Source: an uncultured Blautia sp.
GTDB taxonomy: Bacteria > Bacillota > Clostridia > Lachnospirales > Lachnospiraceae
DNA length: 61,175 nt
Direction of reading: 5' to 3'
Assembly: GCF_934424005.1 (NCBI RefSeq)
Contig: NZ_CAKRXI010000017.1
Coordinates: 1 to 61,175, forward strand
Positions 26,177-34,843 of the stretch are shown here, piece by piece; the stretch's first letter is position 1; every line of letters begins with the position of its first letter. Under the pieces are notes generated by a model. That model ran no database searches. It saw only the letters and a list, made by a program, of their open reading frames with translations, and was not told the origin of the DNA. The position numbers and the translations under genes are program-made.

Positions 26177-27358
26177 ATGAAAGCATCTTTTAAAAGGACG
26201 ATGTATGCCTGTTTTGTAGGATATATTGTACAGGCAATCGTAAATAACTTTGTACCATTATTATTTGTAACATTCCAGAAAAGCTATCAGATTCCGCTGT
26301 CAAAGATTACCTTGCTAATCACAATCAACTTCATGATTCAGCTTCTGATTGACTTTTTGTCAGCCGGATTTGTAGATAAGATAGGATATAAGGCATCAGT
26401 AACGATCGCACATATCTGCTCGGCAATCGGTCTGTTTTTACTGACGATCCTTCCGGAAATTACGACAGATCCGTTTACCGGTATTCTGATTGCAGTTGCA
26501 ATCTATGCAATCGGCGGAGGTCTTCTTGAGGTATTGATCAGCCCGATCATCGAAGCCTGTCCGACAGACAACAAAGAAAAAGCAATGAGCCTTCTGCATT
26601 CCTTTTACTGCTGGGGGCATGTAGGAGTGGTATTGATATCCACAATCTTTTTCAGCATTTTCGGAATTGCAAACTGGAAGATCCTTGCACGCATCTGGGC
26701 GATTATTCCGGTGCTCAACGGAATCGTATTTCTGACTTCCCCGATCTATTCCCTGCATGAAGAGGGAGAAAAAGGACTTTCTATCAAAGAACTCTGTTCC
26801 ATGAGGATCTTCTGGGTCGTTATGCTGATGATGACCTGTGCAGGAGCAAGTGAACAGGCAGTGAGTCAGTGGGCATCTACTTTTGCAGAAGAAGGACTGA
26901 AAGTCAGCAAGACGGTCGGAGACCTGGCAGGCCCGATGGCATTTGCAATCCTGATGGGACTTGCAAGACTTCTTTATGGAAAATATGGAGAGAAGATCGA
27001 TCTGAAACGTTTTATGACCTATAGCAGTATTCTCTGTGTGATTTCCTATCTCTGCATTGCTTTTGTACCGGTTCCGATGCTCAGTCTCGTTGGCTGTGCA
27101 ATCTGTGGATTTTCTGTAGGAATTATGTGGCCGGGAACTTTCAGCATTGCATCCGCGGCCATTCGTGGCGGTGGGACTGCAATGTTTGCATTACTTGCTC
27201 TTGCAGGCGATCTTGGCTGTTCCGGCGGTCCGACACTTGCAGGTTTTGTATCCAGTAGTGTTGGAAATAATCTGAGAATGGGAATCCTTGCGGCAATCAT
27301 ATTCCCGGTTCTTTTACTTATGGGAATTCAGATATGTAAAAAGAGTCAGAAGAACTGA
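26177..27358 (+). CDS. MFS transporter
   Basis: 393 residues with about twelve hydrophobic segments, beginning MYACFVGYIVQAIVNNFVPLLFVTF. The loop between segments 2 and 3 (SAGFVDKIGYKASVTIAH) matches the MFS motif A region. It resembles the sugar/unknown-solute MFS permeases common in Clostridia. It follows the surface protein gene by 12 bases with GGAGAG in front, so the two are co-transcribed. Substrate is unknown; between cbiL and cbiK a corrin- or metal-related solute is one possibility. Confidence 0.85.
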   Translation: MKASFKRTMYACFVGYIVQAIVNNFVPLLFVTFQKSYQIPLSKITLLITINFMIQLLIDFLSAGFVDKIGYKASVTIAHICSAIGLFLLTILPEITTDPFTGILIAVAIYAIGGGLLEVLISPIIEACPTDNKEKAMSLLHSFYCWGHVGVVLISTIFFSIFGIANWKILARIWAIIPVLNGIVFLTSPIYSLHEEGEKGLSIKELCSMRIFWVVMLMMTCAGASEQAVSQWASTFAEEGLKVSKTVGDLAGPMAFAILMGLARLLYGKYGEKIDLKRFMTYSSILCVISYLCIAFVPVPMLSLVGCAICGFSVGIMWPGTFSIASAAIRGGGTAMFALLALAGDLGCSGGPTLAGFVSSSVGNNLRMGILAAIIFPVLLLMGIQICKKSQKN

Positions 27359-27392
27359 ATAAAAGAGAAGCGTACATTATAAATGAATATGG

Positions 27393-27486
27393 AAAAAGGT
27401 CTGGACCTTTGAGAATGATACAGTTCCATGCTGCGTAAACAGGCAGAGAAAAACTGTAAATATTCCCGATGGGTACAGACCTTTTT
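27393..27486. repeat. Long imperfect hairpin E3 in the MFS / cbiK convergent gap
   Basis: AAAAAGGTCTG (27393-27403) and CAGACCTTTTT (27476-27486) pair perfectly. Inside, ACC/GGT, AAT/ATT and ACAGTT/AACTGT continue the stem for about 33 positions to a loop holding a weaker CTG/CAG stem. T-runs follow on both strands, so it can act as a bidirectional terminator, but the length and ordered inner pairing exceed what a terminator needs. Confidence 0.65.
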
Positions 27487-27515
27487 GCTTTATAGGACAT
27501 TACTGCATAGATATA

Positions 27516-28313
27516 TTATTTCATGGAATCAATGGCTTTTTGTGCATGCTCCACATACATCCTGCGTATTCCAGGATATTCACCCAGTCCTTTGATGATC
27601 GGACAGACTTCAAATCCGGCATTTTCAAACTGACATACCCAGGAATCCGGAGAATCACCAGCCATATCATTGTGTGCATGATCGCCTGCTACGATCATAA
27701 AAGGTGTTACATAGATTTTGGATGGCTGGAAAGATGTTACTTCTTTTACCAGATCATGGATGGTTGGATCAGCTTCGACGGTTCCGATAAAAACATTGGC
27801 GTGGGCGGACTCTTTGAATTTCTGATCAAGTCCTGCATACACGGTGTTTACCTGATGGGTTGTTCCATGTCCCATGAATACAAGAGCTTCTGTTTCTTTC
27901 AGATCAGAAAATTCTGTTGTTACTGCGTTGATTGCCTGTGATTCATCTTTCGAATCTGCAAGAAGAGGAGTTCCAAATGCGATTTTGTCAAAAGATTCTT
28001 TATAAGAAAGAACTTCTTCTTTCATAATATTATTCTCGATACCGTTCAGGATATGGGTCGGCTGAACAACCACCTCCCGGATCCCGTCTGTGATCATTTG
28101 TTCAAGAGCTTCCTTTACAGTCGGAACCGTATAGTTATCTCTTTTTTTCAGAATTGAGATGATAAATTTACTGGTCCATGCACGATAGATCCGATGATCC
28201 TGAAAAGCGTTTCTAATGTCCTGTTCAATCTTCTCTATAGTGGCTTTTCGGGATGCTTCATAGCTGGTTCCGAAGCTCACGACCAGAATCGCTTTATCTG
28301 TCTGCTGATTCAT
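27516..28313 (-). CDS. cbiK: Anaerobic sirohydrochlorin cobaltochelatase CbiK
   Basis: 265 residues. CbiK pattern: ILVVSFGTSYEASRKATIEKIE, VQPTHILNGIE, the first metal/active histidine in FMGHGTTHQVN and the second in MIVAGDHAHNDMAGDSPDSW. It inserts Co2+ into sirohydrochlorin to open the anaerobic corrin route. No signal peptide is seen, so it is cytoplasmic. AGGAG lies ten bases before the ATG. It is monocistronic with its own promoter. CbiK-type enzymes can also insert iron, so it may double as the sirohaem ferrochelatase for the sulfite reductase in this window, since no separate ferrochelatase is seen. Confidence 0.95.
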   Translation of the reverse strand: MNQQTDKAILVVSFGTSYEASRKATIEKIEQDIRNAFQDHRIYRAWTSKFIISILKKRDNYTVPTVKEALEQMITDGIREVVVQPTHILNGIENNIMKEEVLSYKESFDKIAFGTPLLADSKDESQAINAVTTEFSDLKETEALVFMGHGTTHQVNTVYAGLDQKFKESAHANVFIGTVEADPTIHDLVKEVTSFQPSKIYVTPFMIVAGDHAHNDMAGDSPDSWVCQFENAGFEVCPIIKGLGEYPGIRRMYVEHAQKAIDSMK

Positions 28314-28355
28314 AAAAAGTATTCTCCTAAGTATTTATTTTCCGCGTATAAATGA

Positions 28356-28384
28356 ATTATACAATACCGCGAAAAAAAGTTCAA
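28356..28384 (-). promoter_or_regulatory. Promoter of cbiK
   Basis: On the minus strand TTGAAC (28384-28379), 17 bases, TATAAT (28361-28356). The -10 box lies in an inverted repeat GTATAA-ATGAA-TTATAC (28346-28362), which could be an operator. Confidence 0.6.
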
Positions 28385-28402
28385 ATTTTTTCCAAAAACC
28401 TA

Positions 28403-28457
28403 TTGACATTTCGGGCAAAAAGGAATAACATACTAAACATATCAAAGAGGTATGTTA
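28403..28457 (+). promoter_or_regulatory. cysK promoter with operator-like inverted repeats
   Basis: TTGACA (28403-28408), 17 bases, TAACAT (28426-28431). Two nested inverted repeats cover the -10 and start: TAACATAC-N16-GTATGTTA (28426-28457), and AACATA-N9-TATGTT (28436-28456). The same AACATA-N9-TATGTT arrangement occurs twice ahead of the sulfate transporter. The Rrf2-type regulator at the end of this operon is the likely binder; this is inference. Confidence 0.7.
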
Positions 28458-28505
28458 ATAAAAACAGACACGAATAAATAAGTAAAAAGAAAGGCGGTAA
28501 ACACC

Positions 28506-29438
28506 ATGGCAAACATTTATAAAGGAACACTTGGACTGATCGGAAACACTCCACTTGTAGAAGTAACAAATGTAGAGAAGGAACTTGGACTGGAAGCAAC
28601 TCTCCTTGTGAAACTTGAGTATTTTAACCCGGCAGGAAGCGTCAAGGACAGAATCGCCAAAGCGATGATCGAGGACGCTGAAGCTAAGGGAATTCTTAAA
28701 GAAGGATCTGTAATCATCGAGCCAACATCTGGAAACACAGGTATCGGTCTTGCATCTATCGCAGCAGCGAAAGGATACAGAATCATCCTTACCATGCCGG
28801 AGACCATGAGTATTGAGCGTAGAAACATTCTGAAAGCATATGGCGCAGAACTGGTTCTGACAGAAGGAGCCAAGGGAATGAAAGGTGCAATCGCCAAAGC
28901 AGATGAACTTGCTAAAGAAATCCCGAACAGCTATATCCCGGGACAGTTTGTAAATCCGGCAAACCCGGCAGCACACAAAGCAACCACAGGTCCTGAAATC
29001 TGGAAAGATACAGACGGAAAGGTAGACATCTTCGTAGCTGGTGTCGGCACAGGCGGAACACTTACAGGAACAGGAGAATACCTGAAAGAGCAGAACCCGG
29101 ATATTAAGATCGTAGCAGTAGAACCTGCAACTTCCCCGGTTCTTTCCGAAGGAAAAGGCGGCCCGCATAAGATTCAGGGTATCGGAGCAGGATTCGTTCC
29201 GGAAGTCCTGAATACACAGATTTATGACGAGATCATGCCAATCGACAATGAAGTATGCTTCACAACAGCAAAACTTCTTGCCAAGAAAGAAGGCGTTCTC
29301 GTAGGCATTTCCTCAGGAGCAGCTCTCTACGCAGCAATCGAACTTGCTAAACGTCCGGAAAACAAAGGAAAAACAATCGTAGCACTTCTTCCGGATACTG
29401 GTGACAGATATTACTCAACAGCGTTATTTACAGAGTAA
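28506..29438 (+). CDS. cysK: Cysteine synthase (O-acetylserine sulfhydrylase) CysK
   Basis: 310 residues, full length. It has the PLP-lysine motif [11 protein letters not shown], the substrate loop [12 protein letters not shown], the phosphate-binding [13 protein letters not shown] and C-terminal [14 protein letters not shown] and [14 protein letters not shown]. It makes cysteine from O-acetylserine and sulfide in the cytoplasm. AAAGGCGG precedes the ATG. Codon use is strongly biased, suggesting high expression. It is the first gene of cysK-metY-rrf2, under a promoter overlapped by inverted repeats. Confidence 0.96.
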   Translation: MANIYKGTLGLIGNTPLVEVTNVEKELGLEATLLVKLEYFNPAGSVKDRIAKAMIEDAEAKGILKEGSVIIEPTSGNTGIGLASIAAAKGYRIILTMPETMSIERRNILKAYGAELVLTEGAKGMKGAIAKADELAKEIPNSYIPGQFVNPANPAAHKATTGPEIWKDTDGKVDIFVAGVGTGGTLTGTGEYLKEQNPDIKIVAVEPATSPVLSEGKGGPHKIQGIGAGFVPEVLNTQIYDEIMPIDNEVCFTTAKLLAKKEGVLVGISSGAALYAAIELAKRPENKGKTIVALLPDTGDRYYSTALFTE

Positions 29439-29461
29439 GAATTCATATACAATAGACTACC

Positions 29462-29485
29462 GGAAGGAAGAGAAATCTTCCTTCC
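29462..29485 (+). other. Intercistronic hairpin between cysK and metY
   Basis: GGAAGGAAGA and TCTTCCTTCC form a perfect ten-base stem with a four-base GAAA loop, followed by CCCCAC rather than T. It is therefore not a terminator; a role in mRNA processing or in protecting the cysK message is more likely. Confidence 0.6.
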
Positions 29486-29524
29486 CCCACAAAAATCAAA
29501 AAAACAGAAAAGAGGATCAGATTC

Positions 29525-30835
29525 ATGGGTGAAAAAATCACAAGAGAAAACAGAAAATTCAAATTTGAAACACTTCAGCTTCACGTAGGACAGGAACAGC
29601 CGGATCCGGTTACTGACGCAAGAGCCGTTCCAATCTACCAGACTTCTTCTTATGTATTCCGTAACTGCGATCATGCAGCAGCTCGTTTCGGACTGGCAGA
29701 TGCAGGTAACATCTATGGTCGTCTGACAAACCCGACAGAAGATGTTTTTGAAAAAAGAATTGCAGCTCTTGAAGGTGGTACAGCAGCACTTGCAGTAGCT
29801 TCCGGTGCAGCAGCAATTACATATACAATCGAAAACCTTGCACAGAATGGAGATCATATCGTAGCAGCAAAGAATATCTACGGTGGAACAACAAACCTTC
29901 TGGAGCATACACTTCCGGCATACGGAATCACAACAACATTTGTTGATATCTTCAATCTTGAAGAGGTAGAGAATGCAATCCAGGACAACACCAAAGCACT
30001 TTACATCGAGACTCTTGGAAACCCGAACTCTGACGTTGTTGACGTTGAGGCATGCGCTGAGATCGCACACAGACATCAGATTCCGCTTGTTGTAGACAAT
30101 ACATTTGCAACACCATATCTTGTAAGACCGATCGAATACGGTGCTGATATCGTTGTTCATTCTGCAACAAAATTCATCGGTGGACATGGAACAACAATCG
30201 GTGGTGTCATCGTTGAAGGTGGTAAATTTGACTGGGAAGCTTCCGGTAAGTTCCCGTCTCTGACAGAGCCAAACCCGAGTTATCATGGAATCAGCTTTAC
30301 AAAAGCATGCGGACCGGCTGCATTTGTTACAAAGATCCGTGCAATCCTTCTTCGTGATACAGGAGCAACTATTTCTCCAGTAAGCTCATTCATCTTCCTG
30401 CAGGGACTTGAAACACTGTCTCTCCGTGTAGAACGTCATGTTGAGAATGCACTGAAAGTTGTTCAGTATCTGAATAATCATCCGCAGGTAGAAAAAGTTC
30501 ATCATCCGTCTGTAACAGATGATGAAAGCCAGAAGGCACTGTATGCAAAATACTTCCCAAATGGTGGTGGATCTATCTTCACATTCGAAATCAAGGGAGA
30601 TGCACAGACAGCCAAAGACTTCATCGATAATCTGGAACTGTTTTCACTCCTTGCAAACGTAGCAGATGTTAAATCACTGGTTATCCATCCTGCAACCACC
30701 ACACACAGCCAGTGCACAGAAGAAGAGCTTCTGGATCAGGGTATCAAACCGAACACAATCCGTCTTTCTATCGGAACAGAAAACATCGATGATATCATTC
30801 AGGATCTGGACGAAGCTTTCAAAGCAATCCAGTAA
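29525..30835 (+). CDS. metY: O-acetylhomoserine sulfhydrylase MetY (first copy)
   Basis: 436 residues. Cys/Met-metabolism PLP family: [29 protein letters not shown], the PLP lysine in [16 protein letters not shown] and [21 protein letters not shown]. It makes homocysteine from O-acetylhomoserine and sulfide. Length and the inserted [12 protein letters not shown] block match the large MetY class. GAGG lies ten bases before the ATG. High-expression codon bias like cysK. A second, shorter family member at 38280 lies in the sulfur-carrier operon, so the organism may run two homocysteine routes. Confidence 0.93.
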   Translation: MGEKITRENRKFKFETLQLHVGQEQPDPVTDARAVPIYQTSSYVFRNCDHAAARFGLADAGNIYGRLTNPTEDVFEKRIAALEGGTAALAVASGAAAITYTIENLAQNGDHIVAAKNIYGGTTNLLEHTLPAYGITTTFVDIFNLEEVENAIQDNTKALYIETLGNPNSDVVDVEACAEIAHRHQIPLVVDNTFATPYLVRPIEYGADIVVHSATKFIGGHGTTIGGVIVEGGKFDWEASGKFPSLTEPNPSYHGISFTKACGPAAFVTKIRAILLRDTGATISPVSSFIFLQGLETLSLRVERHVENALKVVQYLNNHPQVEKVHHPSVTDDESQKALYAKYFPNGGGSIFTFEIKGDAQTAKDFIDNLELFSLLANVADVKSLVIHPATTTHSQCTEEELLDQGIKPNTIRLSIGTENIDDIIQDLDEAFKAIQ

Positions 30836-31279
30836 TTGAAATTCTGTAAAAAAACCAGATATGGTCTCACTGCGTTGGTGGATCTGGCTGCTCAGCCGTC
30901 CACCACACCGGTAGCCCTGAAAACCATTGCTGAGAGAAATGACATTTCTCTCCAGTTTCTGGAACACATATTTGCCTCGTTCCGCAGAACAGGCATAGTA
31001 AAAAGTGTCAAAGGCTCCCAGGGAGGATATAATCTGGCAAAAGCTGCTGACGAGATTACGGTTGCATCTGTGGTGGAAGCACTGGAAGGCAGTTACCACC
31101 TTGAAGATGAGGATGTTCTGGCGGAAAACAGTTATAAAGGAATCTCTGACACGATTCAGAAACTGGTGGTGGATTCCGTCAACCAGGAACTCGATCAGAT
31201 TCTGTCAAATTTAACTTTGGCACAAATGAGCGGATATTATTCCGATCACTATGATAAACAGGAAATGTACTATATCTGA
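30836..31279 (+). CDS. Rrf2-family transcriptional regulator, CymR-like (TTG start)
   Basis: 147 residues. Rrf2 winged helix: KKTRYGLTALVDLA, LKTIAERNDISLQFLEHIFASFRRTGIVKSVKGSQGGYNLA. The only cysteine is near the N-terminus, so the Fe-S cysteine trio of IscR is absent, as in CymR of Bacillus, which with CysK senses O-acetylserine and represses sulfur genes. Start: TTG at 30836 directly follows the metY stop codon and matches the family's usual start; there is no clear ribosome binding site, so translation is probably coupled. Co-transcription with cysK supports a CymR-CysK type switch. It is the best candidate for binding AACATA-N9-TATGTT. Confidence 0.88.
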   Translation: MKFCKKTRYGLTALVDLAAQPSTTPVALKTIAERNDISLQFLEHIFASFRRTGIVKSVKGSQGGYNLAKAADEITVASVVEALEGSYHLEDEDVLAENSYKGISDTIQKLVVDSVNQELDQILSNLTLAQMSGYYSDHYDKQEMYYI

Positions 31280-31283
31280 ATAT

Positions 31284-31332
31284 TACCGGGAGTTAGAGAC
31301 ACAGGGCTGTCCTGACTTCCGGTTCTTTTTTT
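31284..31332 (+). terminator. Terminator of the cysK-metY-rrf2 operon
   Basis: ACCGGGAGT / ACTTCCGGT stem with an inner hairpin, followed by TCTTTTTTT. Confidence 0.85.
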
Positions 31333-31372
31333 ACTGAGATCTGTCGAAGGACGGCAGAGAGAGGAAATACAT

Positions 31373-32449
31373 ATGTCAATCAAAAAGATCGCAGAAAAAG
31401 CAGGAGTATCTATATCAACCGTATCACGTATCCTGAATCGGCCGGATTACAAATGTTCAGTGCCTGGCCTCAGAGAAAAAGTCTGGTCAATTGCCATGGA
31501 AATGAATTATGTTCCAAATGAGGCGGCACGTAACCTGAAAAAGGGAACACAGGCAAAAGAAAGCAAAATCTGGTATATCAATGTTCTTATGACACGTACA
31601 GATGAATCCAGAACAGATCCTTTTTTTACAGAATTGCTCAGGGTTGTAGAAAGTGAGATACATGAACACAACTGTATTTTATCAAAAGTCTGGTATATGC
31701 CGCTTTTTTCTGATGATCGAAAATGCAGAAGAGAAAATCTTGACCAGATCATTCAGCGCATGTATACTGAGACAGAAGAAAATAAAGACGGACTGATCAT
31801 CATTGGACGCTGTAATCCGCTTGCGTTGAAGAAACTGAATCAGAAATACAGAAGTGTTGTATCTGTTAATCGAAATTCTACAAATTATGAAGTTGATGAG
31901 GTTTTGTGCGATGGAAAGAAAATTGCACAGATGGCAGTTGAACATTTGATCTCGCTTGGTCATAGAAACATCGGATATGTAGGCGGCTGCAGAAATGAAG
32001 ATCGTTATGTTGGTTATCTGGATACGTTGAAGAAAAATAACCTGGATGTCATACCGGAGTATGTAGTAGAAACAGATCAGACAGAGAGAGAAGGCTATGA
32101 GGCAATGGAGAAGCTTTTGAAATCTGAGGACTGCCCGACTGGCATTTACTGCGCAAATGATATCACGGCTGTGGGTATGCTGAAATATCTCAGAAAGTGC
32201 AGAAATCTGTATTTTACGCCATCCATTATAGCCAGTGACGATATTGAAGAAGCACAATTTACCAAACCAATGCTGACGACAGTTGGTCTTCCAAAAGAAG
32301 AAATGGGACGATTTGCCCTGTATCTGCTTCTGGACAGAATGAAAGGCGGCCATTCGGGAGTAGTCCGAATGGAACTATCCGGGAAACTGCTGGTAAGAAA
32401 CAGCTGCTCTCATGTTTCGGAGAGCTTCTGGAGTGATTACTGTATATAA
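31373..32449 (+). CDS. LacI-family transcriptional regulator
   Basis: 358 residues. N-terminal LacI helix-turn-helix (IKKIAEKAGVSISTVSRILNRPDYKCSVPGLREKVWSIAMEMNYVPNEAARNLK) and a periplasmic-binding-protein-like effector domain (GLIIIGRCNPLALKKL, HLISLGHRNIGYVGG, IYCANDITAVGML, IASDDIEEAQFTKPMLTTV). Effector is probably a sugar or related small molecule; no sugar genes are adjacent, so its targets are not evident. GAGAGGAAA precedes the ATG. It sits between the cysK operon and a rhodanese-TtcA gene with which it may be co-transcribed (22-base gap). Confidence 0.92.
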   Translation: MSIKKIAEKAGVSISTVSRILNRPDYKCSVPGLREKVWSIAMEMNYVPNEAARNLKKGTQAKESKIWYINVLMTRTDESRTDPFFTELLRVVESEIHEHNCILSKVWYMPLFSDDRKCRRENLDQIIQRMYTETEENKDGLIIIGRCNPLALKKLNQKYRSVVSVNRNSTNYEVDEVLCDGKKIAQMAVEHLISLGHRNIGYVGGCRNEDRYVGYLDTLKKNNLDVIPEYVVETDQTEREGYEAMEKLLKSEDCPTGIYCANDITAVGMLKYLRKCRNLYFTPSIIASDDIEEAQFTKPMLTTVGLPKEEMGRFALYLLLDRMKGGHSGVVRMELSGKLLVRNSCSHVSESFWSDYCI

Positions 32450-32471
32450 GAAAAGTATAAGGAAGATTGAT

Positions 32472-33623
32472 ATGTGTATTAGAACAATTGAAGAGTTACA
32501 AGAAGATACAAGAGAAAAGCAGATCATAGATATCCGTGATGCCGCGGATTTTGAGAAGGAGACTTATCCTGGTGCGGTCAATATTTACTGGGAGGAATTG
32601 GCAGCGCATATGGATGAAATACGTAAAGACTGTCCGATTTACCTGCTTTGTTATACCGGTCAGAAGAGTGAAGAAATCGCAGAAGAGCTGACAGAACAGG
32701 GATATGAAATCTACAGCATCAAAAATGGCTATCGTGCATGGCTTAAGATGAAGCTCAGCAAAATGATGGCTGATCACAATGCAGCGGAACAGCGTACAAA
32801 GGACATTGAACGAAGCATTATCAAGAAATTCCGCAAACCTGTCTGGAGACGGTTTACGAAGGCAATCAGAGAATATGAACTGGTGCAGGATGGTGATAAA
32901 ATTGCAGTCTGCATTTCTGGTGGAAAAGATTCCATGTTGATGGCAAAGTTGTTTCAGGAGCTTTCCCGTCATGGAAAAAAGAATTTTGAAGTTGTCTTTC
33001 TTGTAATGAATCCGGGATACAATGAGATCAACTATCAGACGATCAAAGATAATGCACAGATCCTGAATGTTCCGATCACAGTATTTGAGTCGGATATCTT
33101 TAATATTGTAGCATCTGAGGAACAGTCACCGTGTTATCTTTGTGCTCGTATGAGAAGAGGTTATCTATACAGCAAGGCAAAGGAACTTGGCTGCAATAAG
33201 ATTGCGTTAGGGCATCATTATGACGATGTTATTGAAACGATCCTGATGGGAATGCTCTACGGTGCGCAGGTACAGACGATGATGCCGAAGCTTCACAGTA
33301 CAAACTTTGAGGGAATGGAACTGATTCGCCCACTGTATCTGATCCGTGAGGCAGATATCATTCACTGGGCGAACTACAATGACCTTCATTTTATTCAGTG
33401 TGCGTGTCGTTTTACGGAGCATTGTGCTTCCTGTGGTGGTACGGAAAAAGGTTCCAAGCGTGCAGAGATCAAGGAATTGATTCACGAACTCGCTCAGAAA
33501 GATCCGGTAATTGAGTATAATATTTTCCGAAGTGTTGAGAATGTAAATCTGAATACAGTCATTGGGTATAAACAGGATGGTGTGAGACATAATTTCCTTG
33601 ATACTTACGATGATGTGAAATAG
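32472..33623 (+). CDS. Rhodanese - TtcA-type PP-loop fusion protein
   Basis: About 383 residues. Residues 1-~95 are a rhodanese domain with a candidate catalytic cysteine at Cys60 (YLLCYTGQKS). Residues ~115-383 are an ATP-pyrophosphatase of the TtcA family: PP-loop SGGKDS (149-154), CYLC (221-224), GHHYDDVIETILMG and late CRFTEHCASCGG cysteines that may bind an Fe-S cluster. TtcA thiolates cytidine 32 of tRNA. With a built-in persulfide carrier the protein could both receive and deliver sulfur. Start: ATG at 32472 follows AAGGA by eight bases; the upstream in-frame ATG at 32412 lies inside the LacI gene. Whether the substrate is tRNA is not provable here. Confidence 0.88.
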   Translation: MCIRTIEELQEDTREKQIIDIRDAADFEKETYPGAVNIYWEELAAHMDEIRKDCPIYLLCYTGQKSEEIAEELTEQGYEIYSIKNGYRAWLKMKLSKMMADHNAAEQRTKDIERSIIKKFRKPVWRRFTKAIREYELVQDGDKIAVCISGGKDSMLMAKLFQELSRHGKKNFEVVFLVMNPGYNEINYQTIKDNAQILNVPITVFESDIFNIVASEEQSPCYLCARMRRGYLYSKAKELGCNKIALGHHYDDVIETILMGMLYGAQVQTMMPKLHSTNFEGMELIRPLYLIREADIIHWANYNDLHFIQCACRFTEHCASCGGTEKGSKRAEIKELIHELAQKDPVIEYNIFRSVENVNLNTVIGYKQDGVRHNFLDTYDDVK

Positions 33624-33637
33624 CTTCCGGCAGGATT

Positions 33638-33673
33638 GCAGCTGTTATCATAAATGATGGCAGCTGCTTTTTT
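33638..33673 (+). terminator. Terminator after the rhodanese-TtcA gene
   Basis: GCAGCTG / CAGCTGC with inner ATCAT / ATGAT, followed by six T. Confidence 0.88.
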
Positions 33674-33700
33674 ATATGCCTATGCAAACGTTTTCTTATA

Positions 33701-33769
33701 AACATATTTAAAAACTATGTTTGTTGGTATATAATGCCATTAACGTAAAACATACCAATCACATATGTT
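33701..33769 (+). promoter_or_regulatory. Promoter of the sulfate transporter operon with two AACATA-N9-TATGTT sites
   Basis: TTTAAA (33707-33712), 17 bases, TATAAT (33730-33735). One AACATA-N9-TATGTT site (33701-33721) overlaps the -35; a second (33749-33769) lies just after the transcription start. TTGGTAT and ATACCAA (33724-33758) form a further inverted repeat. The arrangement suggests tight repression and links this operon to cysK, which has the same site. Confidence 0.7.
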
Positions 33770-33801
33770 AACGAAATAATCATCCAACGGGAGTGGAATA
33801 A

Positions 33802-34824
33802 ATGATAAAAAAGAAATTCAGAAACATCTGCCTGGTATCAGTACTTGGAATCACTGCATTTGCCGGCGTCTGTTCTTACGATGCCGGTGCAGGTTCAAAC
33901 ATACATATCATCAATGTTTCTTATGATCCGACAAGAGAACTTTACGAGTCCTATAATGAGATTTTTAAGGAGCACTGGAAAGAAAAAACAGGACAGGATG
34001 TTGATGTGATCCAGTCACATGGAGGCTCCGGCAAACAGGCACTGGAAGTGATCAACGGCCTGCAGGCAGATGTAGTGACACTTGCACTTGAATATGATAT
34101 TGATGCAATCGAAAATGCCGGCATGATTCAGAGCGGATGGAAGGAAGAACTTCCTGATGACAGTGCTCCGTACACATCTACGATCGTATTTCTGGTACGG
34201 AAAGGAAATCCAAAGAATATCCAGGACTGGGATGATCTCATCCGAGACGATGTCGATGTGATCACTCCAAACCCGAAGACATCCGGCGGTGCACGATGGA
34301 ATTATCTGGCAGCCTGGGTTTATGCTCAGAAAATATATAATAATGATGAAGAGAAGATGGAAGCATTTATAAAGAAATTATACCAGAATGTTCTGGTACT
34401 GGATTCCGGAGCAAGAAGTGCTACGACCTCTTTTGTAGAAAACGGGCAGGGAGATGTGCTGATTGCCTGGGAAAATGAAGCATTTCTTTCTGTAAAAGAT
34501 GATCCGGATGAATTTGAGATCATTGCTCCGAGTATCAGTGTTCTGGCTCAACCGTCGGTAGCTGTTGTGGATGGGGTTGCAGAGAATCGTGGTACAGAAG
34601 AAGTTTCCAGGGAATATCTGAATTATCTGTATTCTGATGACGCACAGAGAATTGCAGCTGAGAATTATTATCGTCCGGTCAATCAGGAAATTTTGGAGGA
34701 ATACAGTGATGTTTTTGATCTGAATATGGAACTGAAGACGATTGATGATTTTGGCGGCTGGCAGGAAGTGCAGCGGAAACATTTTGCAGATGGAGGAGTT
34801 TTTGACAGAATCTATGGAAACTAG
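33802..34824 (+). CDS. sbp: Sulfate ABC transporter substrate-binding protein
   Basis: 340 residues. Signal peptide (KKKFRNICLVSVLGITAFAGVC) and the sulfate/thiosulfate-binding pattern: NVSYDPTRELYESYNEIF, the anion-binding SHGGSGKQALEVINGLQADVVTLAL, NPKTSGGARWNYLAAW, LIAWENEA, and YLYSDDAQRIAAENYYRP. It captures sulfate outside the membrane and hands it to CysT/CysW. The cysteine at the end of the hydrophobic stretch (AGVC) is not a clean lipobox, but in a Gram-positive some anchor is expected, so lipid attachment is possible. First gene of a five-gene operon-like run ending in an Rrf2 regulator. Confidence 0.94.
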   Translation: MIKKKFRNICLVSVLGITAFAGVCSYDAGAGSNIHIINVSYDPTRELYESYNEIFKEHWKEKTGQDVDVIQSHGGSGKQALEVINGLQADVVTLALEYDIDAIENAGMIQSGWKEELPDDSAPYTSTIVFLVRKGNPKNIQDWDDLIRDDVDVITPNPKTSGGARWNYLAAWVYAQKIYNNDEEKMEAFIKKLYQNVLVLDSGARSATTSFVENGQGDVLIAWENEAFLSVKDDPDEFEIIAPSISVLAQPSVAVVDGVAENRGTEEVSREYLNYLYSDDAQRIAAENYYRPVNQEILEEYSDVFDLNMELKTIDDFGGWQEVQRKHFADGGVFDRIYGN

Positions 34825-34843
34825 AAGATGAGGAGTGGATATT

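Noticed and set aside
28314..28505. Possible SAM or T-box riboswitch ahead of cysK
   Set aside because: The gap is accounted for by two divergent promoters and inverted repeats; no long structured leader or T-box sequence is visible.
29411..30286. 291-codon minus-strand frame opposite metY, very rich in cysteine
   Set aside because: The cysteine run mirrors the biased GCA-rich codons of the highly expressed metY on the other strand; no ribosome binding site or family motif.
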